A stretch of DNA of 64,000 nucleotides. It comes from Chromatiaceae bacterium. GTDB taxonomy: Bacteria > Pseudomonadota > Gammaproteobacteria > Chromatiales > Chromatiaceae. The notes under the pieces were generated by a model. The model made no database searches. It saw nothing but the letters and a program-made list of their open reading frames with translations, and was not told where the DNA came from. The stretch is taken from contig JACDZG010000013.1 in the NCBI GenBank assembly GCA_013426805.1, positions 1 through 64,000 of the forward strand, written 5' to 3'. This document shows, piece after piece, positions 44,306 through 52,564 of the stretch. Every line of letters starts with the position of its first letter. Position 1 is the stretch's first letter. The translations under genes were made by a program, and so were the position numbers.

Positions 44306-46567
44306 ATGCCCATGCTCACCATCCCCGCGGCCGCGTCACTCCAGCCCTTGCGCCGACAACTGCGTTGCAGTTTTCCGCAGCTCGACCAGGTGTTCCCGGA
44401 CTGTATCGCCGAGGCTCAAGCGCTGCTGAGTCCGGCGGGGATCACCGATTATCTGGAGGGAGCTTCGCTGATCTGCCGCATCGGCCGCGGCTTCGAGCCG
44501 GTCCTGGTCTACCTGGAGGAGTTGCCGCAAGTCGCCGCCGATCTGGGCGAGCAGACCCTGGGGCTGGTCTCGCAGACGGTGTGGAAGATCTCGCGCAGTC
44601 CGAACGGCAAGGCGATTCTGCCCTTTCTTCAGAGTATTGCCGCGGTGTCGCGCCGGCTCGCCAGCGCCGAGTTGCTGGGTCGCTACACCGAGATGATCCT
44701 GAGTTTCATGGAGCGGACCACCGGCTCCATTCACGGCTTTCATACCACGATCCCGAGTCCGAGCCTGCCGGATCTGCTGGAGCGCATCCCGTACCTGCTC
44801 AGTCAGCTCACCTGCCATGGGCTGAGTAATTGGGTCGAATACGGCCTGCGCCACTATGCCGATCACCCGGACCGTCAGCGCGACTATTTCAGTCTGCAAT
44901 CGACCGACAGCCGTGCGGTGCTCCAGCGCGAGCGTCACGGCACCCTGTTCGTCGACCATGAGCGCCAGCTCGACCTCTATCTGCGGTCTTTGTGGTGCGA
45001 GCACCGGCCGTTCGTTCCCTATTCGGACGCCTTCGACACGCTGCGCAAGCCCATGCCCTATGTCGACGCCTTGGGGGTGCGGGTTCCGGATGTCTACGAC
45101 GACCGTGCCGGAGTGGCCGGGATCGACCGCTACCGCGCCTTGCTGGCCCACGTCGCCGCGCATCTGCGCTGGAGCGGCTCGCTGATCGCCGACAACCTGA
45201 GCCCCTTCCAGCGGGTGGCCGTCGAGACCTTCGAGGACTGCCGGGTCGACTGCCTGGCGATCCGCGAATACCCTGGGCTGCGGCGGCTGTTCCTGGCCCT
45301 GCACCCGCGGCCGGAAGAAGACGCCTGCGACCCCGAGCAGGAGTCCTGCATCCGCCATCGTCTGGCCATGTTCTCGCGCGCCGCGCTCGACCCGGATCAC
45401 GGCTACCGCAATCCGGATTTGGTCGACTTCGTCGCCCGTTTCCACGCCGAGTTGGCCGCCGGCGCGTCCAGCACCCAGGCCATCGCCGAGCTGGCGATCA
45501 CCTATATCGCCCGTACCCGCCGTCAGCAGGATCTCTCACCCAAGGTCTATTTCACCGACACCGAAGTCGATTACCGCGACGATAACCGCCATCTGTGGCG
45601 CTATATCGAGCAGGGCGATGAAGAAGAGTCATTCGAAGAGCGCAAGCCGCCCAAGGCCGAGGAGGCGCAGACCCTGCCGCCCCGCCATTACCCGGAGTGG
45701 GACTACCAGAGCAAGACCTACCGTCCCGACTGGGTGAGTCTCTACGAGGCACTGCATCCCGCGGGCGACCCGGCCAGGATCGACGCGCTGCTCGACAAGC
45801 ACCGGATGCTGGCCAAGCGTCTCAAGCAGATTCTCGACCTGCTCAAGCCGCAGCAATATGTGCGCCTGCGGTATCAGGAGGAGGGCAGCGAGCTGGATCT
45901 GGATGTGGCCATTCGCTCGCTCATCGACTACCGCGGCGGTGCCACCCCGGACCCGCGCATCAATATGAGCCACCGGCATGACGGGCGCGATATCGCCGTG
46001 ATGCTCCTGCTGGATCTCTCCCAGTCGCTCAATCAGATTCCGGACGGCTGCACCCAGAGCATTCTGGAATTGAGCCAGGAGGCGGTCGCACTGCTCGGCT
46101 GGGCCATCGATCACCTGGGTGACGAGTTCGCCATCGCCGGCTTCTCCTCCAACACCCGGCATGAGGTTCGCTACCAGCACATCAAGGGCTATCGCGAACA
46201 CTGGGACGACCAGGTCAAGGCGCGTCTCGCCGCCATGGAGGCCGGCTACTCCACCCGCATGGGCGCCGCCTTGCGTCACGCCGCCCATTACCTGGAGGCC
46301 CGCCAGGCGGAGAAAAAGCTGATGCTCATCCTCACCGACGGTCAGCCCCATGACATCGACGTGCAGGACGAACGCCTGCTCATCGAAGACACGCACAAGG
46401 CCGTGCAGGAACTCGATCAACAGGGCATCTATACCTACTGCATCAGTCTCGACGCCCATGCCGACGACTATGTCCGCGACTGTTTCGGCAATCGCTTCAC
46501 CGTCATCGACCGGGTGGAGCGGCTGCCGGAGAAACTGCCGCGGTTGTTTATGGCGTTGACCAAGTGA
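44306..46567 (+). CDS. VWA-domain protein of the CbbO/NorD type
   Basis: The 753-residue protein has a long helical N-terminal domain with several conserved Arg/His/Asp-rich segments (e.g. ETFEDCRVDCLAIREYPGLR), an acidic linker (about 435-450), and a C-terminal von Willebrand factor A domain (about 555-753) with MIDAS motif DLSQS and LTDGQPHD. This is the CbbO/NorD architecture. Such proteins pair with a MoxR-family ATPase (CbbQ/NorQ) to remodel Rubisco or activate nitric oxide reductase. No cbbQ/norQ or client gene is adjacent here, so the client is unknown. Confidence 0.82.
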   Translation: MPMLTIPAAASLQPLRRQLRCSFPQLDQVFPDCIAEAQALLSPAGITDYLEGASLICRIGRGFEPVLVYLEELPQVAADLGEQTLGLVSQTVWKISRSPNGKAILPFLQSIAAVSRRLASAELLGRYTEMILSFMERTTGSIHGFHTTIPSPSLPDLLERIPYLLSQLTCHGLSNWVEYGLRHYADHPDRQRDYFSLQSTDSRAVLQRERHGTLFVDHERQLDLYLRSLWCEHRPFVPYSDAFDTLRKPMPYVDALGVRVPDVYDDRAGVAGIDRYRALLAHVAAHLRWSGSLIADNLSPFQRVAVETFEDCRVDCLAIREYPGLRRLFLALHPRPEEDACDPEQESCIRHRLAMFSRAALDPDHGYRNPDLVDFVARFHAELAAGASSTQAIAELAITYIARTRRQQDLSPKVYFTDTEVDYRDDNRHLWRYIEQGDEEESFEERKPPKAEEAQTLPPRHYPEWDYQSKTYRPDWVSLYEALHPAGDPARIDALLDKHRMLAKRLKQILDLLKPQQYVRLRYQEEGSELDLDVAIRSLIDYRGGATPDPRINMSHRHDGRDIAVMLLLDLSQSLNQIPDGCTQSILELSQEAVALLGWAIDHLGDEFAIAGFSSNTRHEVRYQHIKGYREHWDDQVKARLAAMEAGYSTRMGAALRHAAHYLEARQAEKKLMLILTDGQPHDIDVQDERLLIEDTHKAVQELDQQGIYTYCISLDAHADDYVRDCFGNRFTVIDRVERLPEKLPRLFMALTK

Positions 46568-46645
46568 GTCGGGTGGGGATTTCGGCGGGCGCGGATGATA
46601 GTGAACGGTTCCTTACCCCGATCAGGCAACACTGGAGCATCATCG

Positions 46646-47761
46646 ATGATCGAGCGCCTCTACATTCATAACTTCCGGTGTTTCGAGAATTTCACGTTCG
46701 AACCGAAAGGACTGTCAACCGTGCTCTTACTCGGGGCCAACGGTGTTGGTAAATCGACAGTCCGTCTCGTCTTGACGATGTTGCAGCACATCGGCCGCGG
46801 AACTAACCGTGCCCGTGACCTGGTGGCTGTCACGGATTTTGCCCAAGGGCGGACAGGGGAGCCCATGCGCATCGAGATAGAGGCGACGATCGCCGGTCGC
46901 AGTTACCACTACAGCCTCGCGTGGGAGTTTCCGCCAGGCTTCAAGGAGCTGAGGATATTTGAGGAAAGACTCACCGCGGAAGGCAGCCCGATCTATTCCC
47001 GGTCCCAGGCCCAGGTCACCGTGCATGCTGCTCCAGCACGAGGGGAGGCCAGGTTTCGCGTCGACTGGCACCTCGTGGCGCTGCCGGTCATCCAAGTTCA
47101 GGGTGATCCCGACGACTTGGCCATCTTCAAGCGCTGGCTGGCGCAAATGATCATCCTGACACCACTCCCCGCGCTGATGACCGGAGATTCGGTGGACGCT
47201 GTCTTGGAGCCGGAGCCCGACGGAAGCAACTTTGGCGAGTGGTTTTCCGGCGTACTCGGCAGTTATCCAGCGGCCTACTCGCGCATCGACTGCTATTTGC
47301 GCGACGCGCCCATGACGGACTTTGGCGACATCCGCCAGATCCTGGTAGGACCCAAGAGCAAGCAAATGTTGGTATCGTTCCAGAAGAATGGCACGACCCT
47401 TCAGGTGCCGTTTTACAACCTGTCCGACGGCGAGAAATGCCTGTTGCTCGGTGCCCTGGTCCTGGCCGCCAACCAGGTCTCTGGCCCCCTCTTCTGTTTC
47501 TGGGATGAACCTGATAACTATCTGTCCCTCTCCGAAGTCGGACGCTTCGTCATGGAACTGCGTCGCGCATTCGGTCCAGGAGCGCAGCTCATCGCCACCT
47601 CGCACAATCCCGAGGCGATTCGTCGGTTCGCGGACGAGAATACCTTCGTTCTTTACCGGAAAAGCCATCTCGAACCGACCCAGGTCCGAGTGGTATCCGA
47701 TCTGGGCATTCAAGGCGATCTTGTCGAGGCGCTGACCCGCGGAGACGTTGCGCCCTCATGA
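46646..47761 (+). CDS. AAA_21 (RecF/OLD-like) ATPase of a putative defence module
   Basis: From the ATG at 46646 (TGGAG upstream) the protein has 371 residues. It starts IERLYIHNFRCFENF, as RecF/SMC-like ATPases do. Visible motifs are Walker A GANGVGKST (near residue 31), the signature LSDGEKCLLLGAL (near 258), Walker B LFCFWDEPDNYLS (near 284) and an H-loop TSHNP (near 316). All residues for ATP hydrolysis seem present. There is no built-in nuclease domain. It overlaps the next gene by 4 nt (ATGA), so the two are coupled. ATPases of this class form anti-phage pairs with separately encoded effectors (for example the PARIS ATPase with its TOPRIM partner). Confidence 0.82.
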   Translation: MIERLYIHNFRCFENFTFEPKGLSTVLLLGANGVGKSTVRLVLTMLQHIGRGTNRARDLVAVTDFAQGRTGEPMRIEIEATIAGRSYHYSLAWEFPPGFKELRIFEERLTAEGSPIYSRSQAQVTVHAAPARGEARFRVDWHLVALPVIQVQGDPDDLAIFKRWLAQMIILTPLPALMTGDSVDAVLEPEPDGSNFGEWFSGVLGSYPAAYSRIDCYLRDAPMTDFGDIRQILVGPKSKQMLVSFQKNGTTLQVPFYNLSDGEKCLLLGALVLAANQVSGPLFCFWDEPDNYLSLSEVGRFVMELRRAFGPGAQLIATSHNPEAIRRFADENTFVLYRKSHLEPTQVRVVSDLGIQGDLVEALTRGDVAPS

Positions 47762-48255
47762 ATCAGTATCGACCGCATCTCCTGGTGCTGCCCGAGGACG
47801 ATGCCAACCGCCAGTTGGCAAACGGATTCCTGCTCCACCCCGCGGTTGATTCTGGCCGCATCCAGGTGTTGGCACCGGCCGAAGGATGGGGAAAAGTCCT
47901 TGAGGCCTTTGACCGCGACCAGCTTGCTTACTTGCGTCGCTTTCCAGAAAGATACCTGTTGCTGGTGATCGACTTCGATGGCGATGCAGACCGTATGGGA
48001 GACGTCAAGGCACGAATACCAGAGGATGTGCGCGGACGGGTCTTTATACTCGGTGCCCGCCAGGAACCTGAAACTGTTAAGCGCGCCCTGTCGCGCATCG
48101 GTTCGTTGGAGAAGATCGGTACCGCGCTGGCCGGGAATTGCCAGGGTGACGAACCCGCGGTTTGGACCCATCCGGAGCTCGCTTGCAACACTGACGAGTT
48201 GGAGCGGATGAAACCGATCGTCGAGCCCTGGTTATTTCGGTCCATAACGATCTGA
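47758..48255 (+). CDS. TOPRIM-like partner of the upstream ATPase
   Basis: The 165-residue protein begins with a beta-strand ending in acidic residues (HLLVLPEDDANRQ), a helix, and later a strand LLLVIDFDGDADR with a DxD pair (D72, D74), then a VFILG strand. A Glu after strand 1 and a downstream DxD are the arrangement of TOPRIM nucleases/topoisomerase folds. Residues near the C-terminus (LERMKPIVEPWLF) are helical. I do not recognise the family; the fold assignment is by motif only. Translational coupling to the ATPase suggests a two-gene sensor/effector unit. Confidence 0.6.
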   Translation: MNQYRPHLLVLPEDDANRQLANGFLLHPAVDSGRIQVLAPAEGWGKVLEAFDRDQLAYLRRFPERYLLLVIDFDGDADRMGDVKARIPEDVRGRVFILGARQEPETVKRALSRIGSLEKIGTALAGNCQGDEPAVWTHPELACNTDELERMKPIVEPWLFRSITI

Positions 48256-48368
48256 TGTCCGACCTGACGACGCTGCTTGACCAAGTCGAGCTCTCGACCT
48301 AACCTGCCTGTCTGAGGACGGTTGACTGCACTGCCACATGTTCCAGCGCCATTTCTGGCCGTAAATCC

Positions 48369-49436
48369 ATGAGCCAGCTTGCAAACAAAACCGCCACCAA
48401 CTGTCGTGAAATTCACCGCTCCGGCGGCGAGGCAACGCTAGCCTTTGCCGATGCATTGCAAGTTTATGCGAGTTGGCCGTTGCCCACCGTCATCGTTGCT
48501 GATGGTCCCTATGGTCTGGGCAAATTCCCGGGTGATCCACCGACAACGGATTCCCTTGCGGATTGGTATGAGCCCCATGTGGCGGCTTGGACCGAGCACG
48601 CCTTGCCGGAAACCACGCTCTGGTTCTGGTGTACCGAGCTCGGCTGGGCGGAGGTCCATCCGGTGCTGAAGCGCTATGGCTGGCGCTACCGGGCTGCTCA
48701 CATTTGGGACAAGGGCGTCGCCCATGTCGCGGGGAACTGCAATGGAGATACCATCCGGAGCTTTCCGGTCGTTACGGAGATCTGTGTTCAATATGTCCGG
48801 GAGGTCTGTCTTCCAGATGCCGCTGGTCATTCGCTGCCCCTCAAGGTTTGGCTGCGCCGCGAATGGCAGCGTAGCGGTCTCCCGCTCAACAGCACCAATG
48901 AGGCATGCGGGGTGCGTAACGCGGCGACCAGAAAGTATTTTACCCAGTGTCATTTATGGTATTTCCCGCCGCCGGATAAGATGTTGCAGCTTGCGGACTA
49001 TGCGAGCCGGCACGGCAGATCGACCAGCAGACCTTACTTTTCGCTTGACGGTGAGAGCCCGCTGACTGCGGTCGCTTGGTCACGATTGAGAGCGAAATGG
49101 AACCACACGCACGGCATCACGAATGTTTGGGCCGAGCCCGCGGTCCGTGGTAGCGAGCGGCTAAAGGTGGATAAAGGGCTCAAGGGTCTGCACGCCAACC
49201 AGAAGCCGCTGAAACTCCTGGATCGCATCATCCATGCCTCCAGCGACCCGGGCGATGTGATCTGGGAGCCCTTCGCGGGGCTTGCCGGTGCGCTCGTCGT
49301 CGCGTTGCGCCAGGCCCGCCGCGGCTTTGGTGCGGAGATCAACCCCCAGTTTTTTCGCAACGCCTGCGAGCGCCTGTGTTCGGAGTCTCAAGGAGACCTG
49401 TTGGATGTCATCTACTATCCCGAGCAAGCCGGTTGA
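48369..49436 (+). CDS. Site-specific DNA methyltransferase (beta-class N6A/N4C type)
   Basis: The 355-residue protein has the catalytic motif IV as DGPYG (residues 45-49) near the N-terminus and the AdoMet-binding motif I as PFAGLAG (near 299) near the C-terminus, preceded by NQKPLKLLDRII (motif X). This circular order is typical of beta-class enzymes. The target recognition region should lie between them. The end overlaps the start of the restriction endonuclease gene by 32 nt, so this is a type II restriction-modification pair. No strong ribosome-binding site precedes the ATG. Confidence 0.85.
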   Translation: MSQLANKTATNCREIHRSGGEATLAFADALQVYASWPLPTVIVADGPYGLGKFPGDPPTTDSLADWYEPHVAAWTEHALPETTLWFWCTELGWAEVHPVLKRYGWRYRAAHIWDKGVAHVAGNCNGDTIRSFPVVTEICVQYVREVCLPDAAGHSLPLKVWLRREWQRSGLPLNSTNEACGVRNAATRKYFTQCHLWYFPPPDKMLQLADYASRHGRSTSRPYFSLDGESPLTAVAWSRLRAKWNHTHGITNVWAEPAVRGSERLKVDKGLKGLHANQKPLKLLDRIIHASSDPGDVIWEPFAGLAGALVVALRQARRGFGAEINPQFFRNACERLCSESQGDLLDVIYYPEQAG

Positions 49437-50348
49437 TAGCGGTCCGGCACCCGCGTGGCCGAATTATCCGCTCTATATTGGAGTCAAGGACGCGCTGCAC
49501 CGTCTTCCCGAGTCTTTTCGCTCGCCGCTCCATATTCATGGTGTCCTCGCGACTGATCTTTTCGCCTTTAACTCGTCGTTGAGTGCGACGATCGAAGAGC
49601 AGGTAGTCAATGCCTTGAACGGGCTGCGGGGAGTCTGGGATCCGCAGGGCATTTACGATCTGTACGCGTTCGAGCGCCGGCCGCAGACTTTTCCCGATGT
49701 GGTGCTTCGTACCAGGGTGCCTGGAAAGGTGCCTTCCATCCTCTTGGGGTTAGAACTCAAAGCTGGTATGCGCTCGCTAAAGAGGGTGAGCCCAGCTTTC
49801 GCTACAAAGTGACCCCCGCTGTTTGCGCGTCGGCTGATCTGATCGTAATCGTACCCTGGACCTTGAGTGAGGTGATTTCTGGTACCCCAATCGTTCACGA
49901 TCCATATATCACGCACGCCCGATTTGCGGCTGAGTACCGCAACTGGTGGTGGACCTGGGGCAGGAAATGGAAATCGGGGTCCGGGGCAAGTGTACAAGAC
50001 TCCGCCGTCGATCTTTCCAGCGTGACCCAGTGCTATCCGGCGAAGAGCGACCAGATTTCGGATCGCCCAAAGTCCGACGCGGGTAATAATTTTGGGCGAT
50101 TCGCGCGAACCGGCTTAATGGCTGACTACATCAAGGACCTTTTCGCTACGCGGCTATGCGGGATTCCAATTGGCTCTTGGCAACAGTTCTTCAAGCTATT
50201 CACCGATAACTGCGATTTCCAAGACATCGAAGCAAAGATCGGCGCGATCGAGGTCGGCGAACAGGTCCAGGGTGATGTGCACAATACGTTGGAGCGCGTC
50301 GCTGCCGTGCTTATGGAACTCGCCCAGCGGTTGAAGCGAACCCCATAG
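49405..50348 (+). pseudogene. PD-(D/E)XK restriction endonuclease with a frameshift
   Basis: The ATG at 49405 follows AAGGAG by 9 nt. Frame 1 encodes about 122 good residues, including the PD-(D/E)XK core: FPDVVLR, then LLGLELKA (E-x-K). Directly after the catalytic Lys-Ala the frame degenerates and stops at 49812. A coherent continuation (WYALAKEGEPSFRYKV, then TPAVCASADLIVIVPWTL) is in the -1 frame to the stop at 50348, as expected from loss of a single base near 49771. The restored protein would be about 314 residues. The partner methyltransferase is intact. Either restriction is lost in this strain or the base is a sequencing error. Confidence 0.78.
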
Positions 50349-50380
50349 GGCCGTTAGCGGATGCCTCGCGCACCGACAAT

Positions 50381-51466
50381 TCAGTCAACTGGTCGATCGT
50401 CCCCCTGGTTTGGCTCCAACACCAGATTGATACGGTTGTCGCCGATACGGTGAAGCGAGGACTGGCTGCGGTAGCCGGGGGCGATCACCATCACCTCGAT
50501 CCGCGCGCCGGCCGGTTCCCGCAACGTGATGATAAAACGGCCAAAGCGGTCCGTTTCACTGCTTGCCGCGCGGGTGGGGATGAACACGCGGACCCCGGGG
50601 ATCGGTTGACCGCTGCGCTCCCAGACAAAGCCGGCAATGCCGCTGGTCGCGGCGATGGGCTCCGCGGGCGGCAGCGGCGCCGGCGTGTCCGGCTCCAACC
50701 ACCACACCAGGCCCAAGGCAGCGAATGCCAACCCGGCACCCAGTCGGAGCAAACGGTTGCCCAGTCGGGTGTCCAGACCCGCAATCCAGGTGAGCAGGCG
50801 GGCGCCGACACCCTGGTCTTGACGGATCCGGGCCTGCGGCCAGACCGCGATCAGCGCTTGGGAAGGGAGTAGAAATCCGTTCCGTCCCGGGCTGTCGGCG
50901 GCGACCACAAGACCCAGCACGGATTCGCGGATCGGGTCCCAGGCGCCGGTTCCGGTGAAACTGCCGTCGATGCTGCCGTGATCGGTTTCCAGGCCGGTGA
51001 TGGTCTGCGCGTCTTCATCGGCACAGTCCGCGTGGATCCGCAGCCCGGTCGGATGCTCCGGTGGAAACCCCAGACAGAACACTGCCCGGTTGCGGTAGGC
51101 CGCGGGTTCGAGCAACTCCAACTCAGCCGCGACGGCCAGTTGCGGAACCGGCTCGGTCAGCTCCAGCACGGCCAGCCCCGGCGGTTGCGCACCGGGGAGC
51201 GTCCAGCGCGGGTCCAGTCCGGCGTAGGGTGCCCAGGCCGCGACCCGCGCGATCCCGCGGTGCGGGTTCGGCAGCAGGGGCAGGATCACCGCGATCTCCC
51301 CGGCCGGCGCCGCTGTGCCGACCTCCGCCCGCAGGGCGGCGGCGACCACGGTCGCGCAGGTCATCACCTGCCGCGGACCGATGAGCACACCGGCACCGAC
51401 CCATTCATCGTCATCAAGGTCGGCGCAGCGGCCGATGCGTGCCTGCCAGGGGTATCCGTCGTGCAT
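50381..51466 (-). CDS. Trypsin-fold membrane protein with degenerate catalytic triad and C-terminal beta domain
   Basis: The 361-residue protein begins with a chymotrypsin-like domain (about 1-210): VGAGVLIGPRQVMTCATVV, PPGLAVLELTEPVP and SFTGTGAWDP align with the segments that carry His, Asp and Ser in active relatives. Here the positions are Thr39, Gly97 and Thr171, so the triad is lost. One transmembrane helix follows (about 240-262). The C-terminal domain (about 285-355, GFVWERSGQPIPGVRVFI, DRFGRFIITL, APGYRSQ) is a carboxypeptidase-regulatory-like beta-sandwich. The fold suggests a role in the trypsin-associated conflict systems, as a sensor or scaffold rather than a protease. It is monocistronic and convergent with the restriction gene. 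Confidence 0.75.
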   Translation of the reverse strand: MHDGYPWQARIGRCADLDDDEWVGAGVLIGPRQVMTCATVVAAALRAEVGTAAPAGEIAVILPLLPNPHRGIARVAAWAPYAGLDPRWTLPGAQPPGLAVLELTEPVPQLAVAAELELLEPAAYRNRAVFCLGFPPEHPTGLRIHADCADEDAQTITGLETDHGSIDGSFTGTGAWDPIRESVLGLVVAADSPGRNGFLLPSQALIAVWPQARIRQDQGVGARLLTWIAGLDTRLGNRLLRLGAGLAFAALGLVWWLEPDTPAPLPPAEPIAATSGIAGFVWERSGQPIPGVRVFIPTRAASSETDRFGRFIITLREPAGARIEVMVIAPGYRSQSSLHRIGDNRINLVLEPNQGDDRPVD

Positions 51467-51560
51467 AACTCGCCGGGCGCCGCCCCACGTCTGGTAATAA
51501 AAAAACCATGGCGAGCTTAGCGCCTTGGCGTGAGAATTATGTTTTCAGGGAAAAACCACC

Positions 51561-51588
51561 CCGAACTCCGAACTCCGAACTCCGAACC
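51561..51588. repeat. Four tandem 7-bp units
   Basis: CCGAACT occurs three times in a row, followed by CCGAACC, in the intergenic region between the pseudo-protease and the DUF1840 gene (63 nt before the latter's start). A slippage-prone tract of this kind upstream of a gene could affect its expression; nothing else shows this. Confidence 0.8.
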
Positions 51589-51651
51589 CTGGCTTTGCTA
51601 CAGTAGCGGGGCGACCACGCCGGTCGCGAACGACAACCCGTGGAGGCTTCC

Positions 51652-51972
51652 ATGCTGGTGACCTTTGAAACCAAGGCCCATGCCAATATCACGATGTTCG
51701 GCGAGGTGGCGGTGACCCTGATCCAGCTGATGGGTCACAGCGGCACCGTGCCGGGGGCGCTGCTGGCGGCGGATGTTCCGGCCGCCCTGGAGCGGCTGCG
51801 GCGGGCGGTCTCGGAGCACCCGGATGCGCCGCTCGACCCCAAGGCCGGGGTCGGTGCCGCGGACGATGGCGAAGAGCGGCATGTCAGCCTGGCAAACCGC
51901 GCGCTCCCCTTGATCGCGTTATTGAGCGACGCGGCCGCGGCGGGGGAGAACGTGATGTGGAGCAGTCCTTAA
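51652..51972 (+). CDS. DUF1840 domain-containing protein
   Basis: The 106-residue protein matches the proteobacterial DUF1840 pattern: MLVTFETKAHANITMFGEVAVTLI, then a helix with LIQLMGHSGTVPGAL, an Ala-rich helix, and a C-terminal ISLANRALPLIALL-type helix (here VSLANRALPLIALL). Function is unknown for the family. A GTGGAGG-like ribosome-binding site is 7 nt upstream. It is probably monocistronic. Confidence 0.85.
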   Translation: MLVTFETKAHANITMFGEVAVTLIQLMGHSGTVPGALLAADVPAALERLRRAVSEHPDAPLDPKAGVGAADDGEERHVSLANRALPLIALLSDAAAAGENVMWSSP

Positions 51973-51997
51973 GCGTACCAGGAGCGGTCAGGCCGCT

Positions 51998-52014
51998 GGT
52001 CCGCACAGCGGACC
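51998..52014. repeat. Short palindromic repeat (REP-like), copy 2
   Basis: GGTCCGC-ACA-GCGGACC followed by CTAC repeats the element at 518-534 with a different loop. A second small hairpin, GTCCGC-TGC-GCGGAC, follows at 52035-52049. They lie just past the DUF1840 stop codon. Confidence 0.55.
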
Positions 52015-52057
52015 CTACGGATCGCGGCCCCACCGTCCGCTGCGCGGACCGACGCGC

Positions 52058-52240
52058 TCAGCGGCCCAGGCCGACGAACCAGGACTTGTGATCCATCCGC
52101 GCCATCCGGTGCGCGCGCCCTTGCATCATGCGGCCCGTGTCCAGCGCGCTCAAGCGCGGCCCGACCGGATGCCGCAGTGAGCGAAAGCCGCGGATCTCCG
52201 CGCTGGTGCGAATCCCTGCCGACGTCTGTAACTTGATCAT
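52058..52240 (-). CDS. Possible 60-residue basic protein
   Basis: An ATG at 52240 is preceded by GAGAGG at about 9 nt and by an A+T-rich stretch, and opens a 60-codon frame (MIKLQTSAGIRTSAEIRGF to WFVGLGR). It has a mixed composition without the Arg/Ala bias of chance frames in this GC-rich DNA. No family is recognised. A TTG 9 nt upstream is an alternative start. Confidence 0.4.
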   Translation of the reverse strand: MIKLQTSAGIRTSAEIRGFRSLRHPVGPRLSALDTGRMMQGRAHRMARMDHKSWFVGLGR

Positions 52241-52564
52241 GACCGCCAACCTCTCGATTAAAAACTGCGTTTGGTGTGGTGCGGACGCAAGGAGCTCCCG
52301 GTTGCACGGTGTGGCGTCGGCCTGAGCCGCCGCTGACCACCGGAGATCGCCCCCAGCCCACCCTTATGATAGGCCAAACGCGTGAGATGTCACGGGTTGG
52401 GTGCTCAATGCGTGCCGCGGTTCGCAGCGCGGTCGAATTGAATTCTTCGCTGACCGGTTCCAGGTTCCTGCCCCGACCCCAGGCCAGCCGCGCCAAGCGC
52501 AAGACCGCAACGGTCATGGGGCCTCGGCTGTGCCCAACAATCTCACCAGGAGCGGTCCCACCCC
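52241..52564. other. Region upstream of the MoxR gene
   Basis: No supported gene is seen in these 324 nt. An A+T-rich island near 52256-52270 may hold the promoter of the minus-strand small ORF, and the promoter of the MoxR gene should be further right. No clear motif could be chosen. Confidence 0.35.

Noticed and set aside
50381-51466. Active trypsin-like protease
   Set aside because: The segments that carry His, Asp and Ser in active enzymes have Thr, Gly and Thr here.
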